Source of the DNA: Desulfovibrionaceae bacterium
Lineage (GTDB): Bacteria; Desulfobacterota; Desulfovibrionia; Desulfovibrionales; Desulfovibrionaceae
Reading direction: 5' to 3'
DNA length: 64,000 nucleotides
Assembly (NCBI GenBank): GCA_009782775.1
Contig: WRIL01000002.1
Location: 62,001 to 126,000, forward strand
Shown here: piece after piece, positions 60,417 to 64,000 of the stretch
How the letters are laid out: every line of letters starts with the position of its first letter
Position numbering within the stretch: position 1 is the first letter of the stretch
The notes under the pieces: model-generated
Seen by the model: the letters and a program-made list of their open reading frames with translations, nothing else
Database searches by the model: none
Told to the model about the DNA's origin: nothing
Translations under genes and position numbers: made by a program

Positions 60417-62978
60417 TCAGCTTCCGCAATTTTCCGCGGGCCAGAGCCGCAGGATGGCTTCAAAGGTTCTTTGACAGCATTTCCCGTCATCCAGGTTCAT
60501 GGTCCGCTCCATGCGCGCCAGGTAGGCGGTTTCGGGCCGGCAGCTGGCGGCCAGGATTTTTTCCAGGGCGGCCAGTAGGGCCGCCTCGGTGGCGCAGACC
60601 GGGCCGAAGCCGTCGCGATCATGCCGGAAGTAACTCTCTTTGCGTCCCTGAGACTCCAGGAAATGATCCTGGTTTTCAAAGTGGTAGTAAAGAACCGGGC
60701 GGCGCAGTAGGGCCATGTCAAAGGCAATGGAGGAGTAATCGGTGATCAGCAGGGCGGACTCCTGGAGCAGGGTCTGGATGGATTCCCCGGCCGGGGTGCG
60801 GACATGGGCAGGCAGGCTGAATTCCGCCAGGTAGTCGCGGAAGCCGGGGTGCGGCCAGAAGATCGCGGCATAGCCGTAATGCAGGCAAAGCCTCTCCAGG
60901 TCCGGCGAGGCCAGCAGGCTTTTCCAGGTCCGGGCGAAGTCCGAGGCAATGAAGGCCGGGTTGTATTCCCGGCGCTGCCCGGCGCCGTCCCAGACCCCGG
61001 TAAGGTTGGCTCTCCAGGTGGGCATGATGAAGAGGTTTTTCCCGACCCCGGCGTTTTCCCGCAGGCGGTCATGCCGTGCTTGTCCGGCCAGGATGGTCTC
61101 CTTGGCGGTCAGCGTGTAGCCGGTCCCGTCATCCACAATGGAGTGGTATTCTTTCCCGGTGGTGGAGATGGACAGGTCTATGTCCACGTTGTTCAGCCAG
61201 GGCGAGAGGTCGAAATGGATCACCCCGTGCCGCAGGTTGACGTACTTGAAGCGGCGCAGATCCGCGTAGTATTCGTCTTCCAGGAAGGCGTAGATATATA
61301 CGTCCGTCTGGCTGGAGATGACGGCCTTGGCCAGGAGGAAGAGGGCCTTGTGCTCCAGACCGCCGAAGGGAACCAGGCGGAAGCCCTCGGCCCGGAGGCG
61401 GGGCCAGTCCGGGCTTTCCTCGCGCAGCACGAACCAGGCGTTGATTTCCGGATGGTTTTGCCGCACCCAGCGATAAAGGTGTTCGGCGTTGTCATCGGCC
61501 TGGGTGTCGCGGTCCATGAACATCCAGGCGTTCCCGAAGGTCTCCCGCATGGCCGGGGATTGGGCCAGGCGGCGCAGGGCGCGGACATCCGGGGGAAAGG
61601 CGCGGTCATCCAGGGGGGCCGGGGCAAAGGCCCGGAGCACCGCCGCCGGAGTCAGCCCGGTCAGGGAAGACTTCAGGCCGCCGACCCGCAGGTCCAGAAC
61701 GGCATTTTCGTCCGCCTCCGATCCGGCGGCCACGGGCAGCCAGAGGATGCGCTCAGAGATGCTCCAGCCCTCAGCCCGGAAGATCAACCGGTTTTTGGCA
61801 AAGGCCGGGGGCAGCGGCGCATTGTTCTTGGTGAATTTTTCCTCCGGCGGCCGGTCGCAGAAGAGGTAGCGCGCCCGGAGCAGCCCCTGGTCCTGGTCGA
61901 ACTTGTCAAAGACGACCGGATCCTGCCAGCCCCGGCGGCGAATCCGCTCATAGCTCGCGGCCTGTAAAAGATGCGCGGCGGCGGCGCGTCCTTCCAGGAG
62001 GCGCTGGATCATCGAGGGATTCCGGCTGTCCAGGACATGCCGGAGCCAGAACAGCCCGAGGAGGCCGGCGGGCTGCGTTTGCAGCCGTGACCGGCAGCGG
62101 TTGAAGGTCTGGTTTTCTTTGCAGACGCGGGCGGCGGCCAGGATGACCTCTATGGCGTCTGCCTCGGAGCTTTTGCCGGTCGAGGCTTGTTCCAAAAGGT
62201 GCGGCAAATAGACGGACATGTACTCGTTGCAGAAGGCGTCGGCCAGATCCAGGCGTTTGTGCTGGGCGGCCTCGTTGTAAAAGATATCGCAGCAACGGAA
62301 ATAATCGGCATAATGTTCCGGGGTGTATTTGGTGTTGGAGAGTGATCCCGGACGCTTCAGCCAGTGGTAAACGATGTCCGGCAGCCAGACCAGTTTGGAG
62401 ACGTGGAAAAAGAGCCGGGCGAGCATGAAGATGTCTTCGGCGGTGCGCATGTTTTCGCCGTGGAAGATGCCCTCGCGCCGCAACATGTTGGCGGGGAAAA
62501 GCCAGGTCCAGTGGGCGCGTAGAAAGGGGCCGGCCCCTAGGCGTTCGGCTTCTTCAGCCGGATGGCAGACTTCCGGCAGGGAGGGGCGGATTTCATGGTT
62601 GAGGATTTGTCCGTCGTCGGTGGTTTCCTTGTGGCAGGCACGGATGACGGCATTGTGCTTTTTGAAGGCCGCGTAGCGCGCTTCCAGGGAGGCGGGCGGC
62701 AGCCAGTCGTCCGGGTCGGCGAAGCAGATGGTTTCCCCCTCGGCGGAACGGATGCCCAGGTTGCGGGCCGCGCCGGCCCCGCTTTGTTCCGCCTGGCGCA
62801 GCAGTTTGAAACGCCGGTCGCCGACGGTTTCTACCAGGGCGGCGCTGTCATCGCTGGAAGCGTCGTCAATGAACAGGGCCTCGTAATCCCCGAAAGTCTG
62901 CTCTTGTAGGGAGCGGAAGAAGCGCGGCAGGTAGGGAGCGGCGTTACGGGTGGCGATGATGATGGAAATGGCGGTCAT
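60417..62978 (-). CDS. Bifunctional GT2 glycosyltransferase / CDP-glycerol glycerophosphotransferase
   Basis: An 853-residue fusion. Residues 1-240 are a GT2 domain (ISIIIATRNAAPYLPRFFRS, FIDDASSDDS, CFADPDDWL). Residues about 480-840 are a TagB/TagF-like domain: YVNLRHGVIHFDL, PTWRANLTG, ALLITDYSSIAFDMALLRRPVLYYHF, where ITDYSS is the family signature. TagF-type enzymes add glycerol or ribitol phosphate, and in Gram-negatives they build capsule or O-antigen. ATG 62978 is chosen because the GT2 strand begins there. The upstream frame to 63035 is basic and unsupported. Confidence 0.9.
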   Translation of the reverse strand: MTAISIIIATRNAAPYLPRFFRSLQEQTFGDYEALFIDDASSDDSAALVETVGDRRFKLLRQAEQSGAGAARNLGIRSAEGETICFADPDDWLPPASLEARYAAFKKHNAVIRACHKETTDDGQILNHEIRPSLPEVCHPAEEAERLGAGPFLRAHWTWLFPANMLRREGIFHGENMRTAEDIFMLARLFFHVSKLVWLPDIVYHWLKRPGSLSNTKYTPEHYADYFRCCDIFYNEAAQHKRLDLADAFCNEYMSVYLPHLLEQASTGKSSEADAIEVILAAARVCKENQTFNRCRSRLQTQPAGLLGLFWLRHVLDSRNPSMIQRLLEGRAAAAHLLQAASYERIRRRGWQDPVVFDKFDQDQGLLRARYLFCDRPPEEKFTKNNAPLPPAFAKNRLIFRAEGWSISERILWLPVAAGSEADENAVLDLRVGGLKSSLTGLTPAAVLRAFAPAPLDDRAFPPDVRALRRLAQSPAMRETFGNAWMFMDRDTQADDNAEHLYRWVRQNHPEINAWFVLREESPDWPRLRAEGFRLVPFGGLEHKALFLLAKAVISSQTDVYIYAFLEDEYYADLRRFKYVNLRHGVIHFDLSPWLNNVDIDLSISTTGKEYHSIVDDGTGYTLTAKETILAGQARHDRLRENAGVGKNLFIMPTWRANLTGVWDGAGQRREYNPAFIASDFARTWKSLLASPDLERLCLHYGYAAIFWPHPGFRDYLAEFSLPAHVRTPAGESIQTLLQESALLITDYSSIAFDMALLRRPVLYYHFENQDHFLESQGRKESYFRHDRDGFGPVCATEAALLAALEKILAASCRPETAYLARMERTMNLDDGKCCQRTFEAILRLWPAENCGS

Positions 62979-63134
62979 GTTCTTGGCGTTTGCAATTTTT
63001 GTGCCGCGGCATAACGTCCGCTTACAGTTTCGCATATAAATATACGGTAAAAATGCCGGATTGGCGAGGGGGGCATGGCATAAAACTTGCTATTTCCAGA
63101 CAGGGCGGCAAAAAAGGCCGCGCTTGAGGTGGGC

Positions 63135-64000
63135 ATGTCTGACAGCAGGCGATATGTATTTTGTGTGCCGCGCGCCGGTTTCAACGATATCTTGTGCCAG
63201 ATCGAGTGCGTCTGGAGATACGCGGAAAACCACGGGAGAATTCCTGTTATAGACGCCTCGCATAGTTCGTTGGGGGAGGCCTTTTCGAGATATTTCAGCG
63301 CGGAGGCCAAAAATGTCTTTCTACATCCTCCGGAAGGGCTGCTGCGCCATTTTGATCGCCTGAAGGTCTATCCGTCGTGCCTGGCCGGCCGGGTGAGCGG
63401 ACATGCCCGAAAAAGCGTTTACGTCGGGCGTTTTGACGCCATGGCGGATGCCGAAACCGGGCGGCTGCTGACTTTCGACATGTCCCGCCCGTACCGGGAG
63501 GATTTGCTGGTGCATAATGCCTGCGGCGGGGGCGATATAAGCGCGGCCTGTCTGCGAAGGTTGCGGCTGGTTCCGGATGTTGCCCTGGAGATAGCCCGAT
63601 CTCTGGCGATCCTGGGTGAAGACTATGATGCCGTGCATATACGCAACACCGACATCGGCACCGATTACCTGCCCTTTTTCCGGCGGATTTTCCCCCTGGT
63701 GCGGGGGCGCAAACTGCTGATCTGTTCCGACGACCAGGCCTGCCGGGAGGCGGCCGGGAGATTTTTCGTGGAATCACGGGTGCTGACGGTCACGGACATC
63801 CCGGATAGCGGGGGCAAGGCGCTGCACACCTTTCCCCAGGATATTCACGCCAAGAATTTGGCCATGCTGACGGATCTGCTGGCCCTGGCCAGGGCGCGGG
63901 AGCTGTTTACCACCCCGGTTACCGCAGGCAAGGGAATAATGTTCAAGGAAGGGCGGCTGGCCGGCTTTTCCCTTTTGGCCAGGAACCTGCACGCGCAACT
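63135..64000 (+). CDS. Fucosyltransferase-like glycosyltransferase, N-terminal part (runs off window)
   Basis: A frame open from ATG 63135 to the edge gives 288 codons without a stop. FCVPRAGFNDILCQIECVWRYAENH at the start, AVHIRNTDIGTDYLPFF (an HxRxTD-like donor loop), LLICSDDQACREAA and NLAMLTDLLALARARELFTTP follow the order seen in NodZ/O-fucosyltransferase-type GT-B enzymes. GAGGTGG precedes the ATG. It is divergent from the CDP-glycerol transferase across 156 A+T-leaning bases that could hold both promoters. The donor sugar is inferred, not shown. Confidence 0.68.
   Translation, partial: MSDSRRYVFCVPRAGFNDILCQIECVWRYAENHGRIPVIDASHSSLGEAFSRYFSAEAKNVFLHPPEGLLRHFDRLKVYPSCLAGRVSGHARKSVYVGRFDAMADAETGRLLTFDMSRPYREDLLVHNACGGGDISAACLRRLRLVPDVALEIARSLAILGEDYDAVHIRNTDIGTDYLPFFRRIFPLVRGRKLLICSDDQACREAAGRFFVESRVLTVTDIPDSGGKALHTFPQDIHAKNLAMLTDLLALARARELFTTPVTAGKGIMFKEGRLAGFSLLARNLHAQ

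Noticed and set aside
60804-61967. A 387-codon plus-strand frame inside the GT2-TagF fusion
   Set aside because: The minus strand carries the TagF motifs, and the plus product is Gly/Val/Gln repeats without motifs.

Overview
The window reads as chromosomal core of a Gram-negative, flagellated, sulfate-reducer-type bacterium, most likely a Desulfovibrionales (Desulfobacterota) member. The grounds are an FlgM partner of the DVU0524 type, a motA / two MotB-like / fliLNOPQ block, an HmcE/HmcF-like transmembrane redox pair, a fabG-acpP-fabF-glyA-comEB-rib string, LPS heptose genes, and generally G+C-rich coding sequence. Taxonomy is inferred from gene content only. No rRNA, tRNA, CRISPR array, transposase or integrase was seen.

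Layout. 1-3.8 kb: two minus-strand membrane sensors, one cut by the window edge and one hybrid histidine kinase. 3.9-5.9 kb: small genes, including a helix-turn-helix protein and a CBM48 domain protein coupled to a methyltransferase. 5.9-7.6 kb: an isolated livF and a DVU0524-like/flgM pair behind a sigma-28-type promoter. 7.7-13.4 kb: a TPP-riboswitch-controlled thiSGHED operon running into a GT9 glycosyltransferase and recO. 13.4-19.9 kb: an HD-GYP response regulator, a possible 25-residue membrane protein on the other strand, a Mla-type lipid transport operon with its own lipoprotein, a DHH phosphoesterase and a cupin. 20-29.3 kb: two related lipoproteins, a LarC-like protein, a GT4 glycosyltransferase, an A+T-rich serine hydrolase, a flavodoxin-type protein, priA, and an unexplained truncated ORF. 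29.4-36.7 kb: the flagellar/motor operon read from yggS and motA down to fliQ, with fliI divergent. 36.7-38.9 kb: a very A+T-rich glycosyltransferase wedged between fliI and ald. 38.9-47.3 kb: the tryptophan operon trp(ED)CFBA with a leader peptide and attenuator, and upstream of it an M50 protease, trpS and rfaE2. 47.4-55.2 kb: fatty acid genes, glyA, comEB and riboflavin genes. 55.2-57.9 kb: an ArsR-type regulator with an HmcE-like/HmcF-like pair. 58-64 kb: a polysaccharide locus (UDP-galactopyranose mutase, glycosyltransferases, a CDP-glycerol transferase fusion, a fucosyltransferase-like protein).

How it works together. Several complete cofactor or amino acid pathways sit in tight, translationally coupled operons. 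Control elements can be read directly for three of them: a TPP aptamer plus terminator for thi, a leader peptide with a Trp-Arg-Trp run plus terminator for trp, and a sigma-28-type box for flgM. The most unusual locus is trp. TrpE (component I) is fused straight to TrpD, no trpG is present in the operon, and TrpE motifs that are normally near-invariant are changed. The second is the small ArsR/HmcE/HmcF-like unit, which has the membrane and Hdr-like subunits of an Hmc/Tmc complex but no cytochrome in the window. Two A+T-rich genes (24.2-25.5 and 36.7-37.8 kb) look recently acquired.
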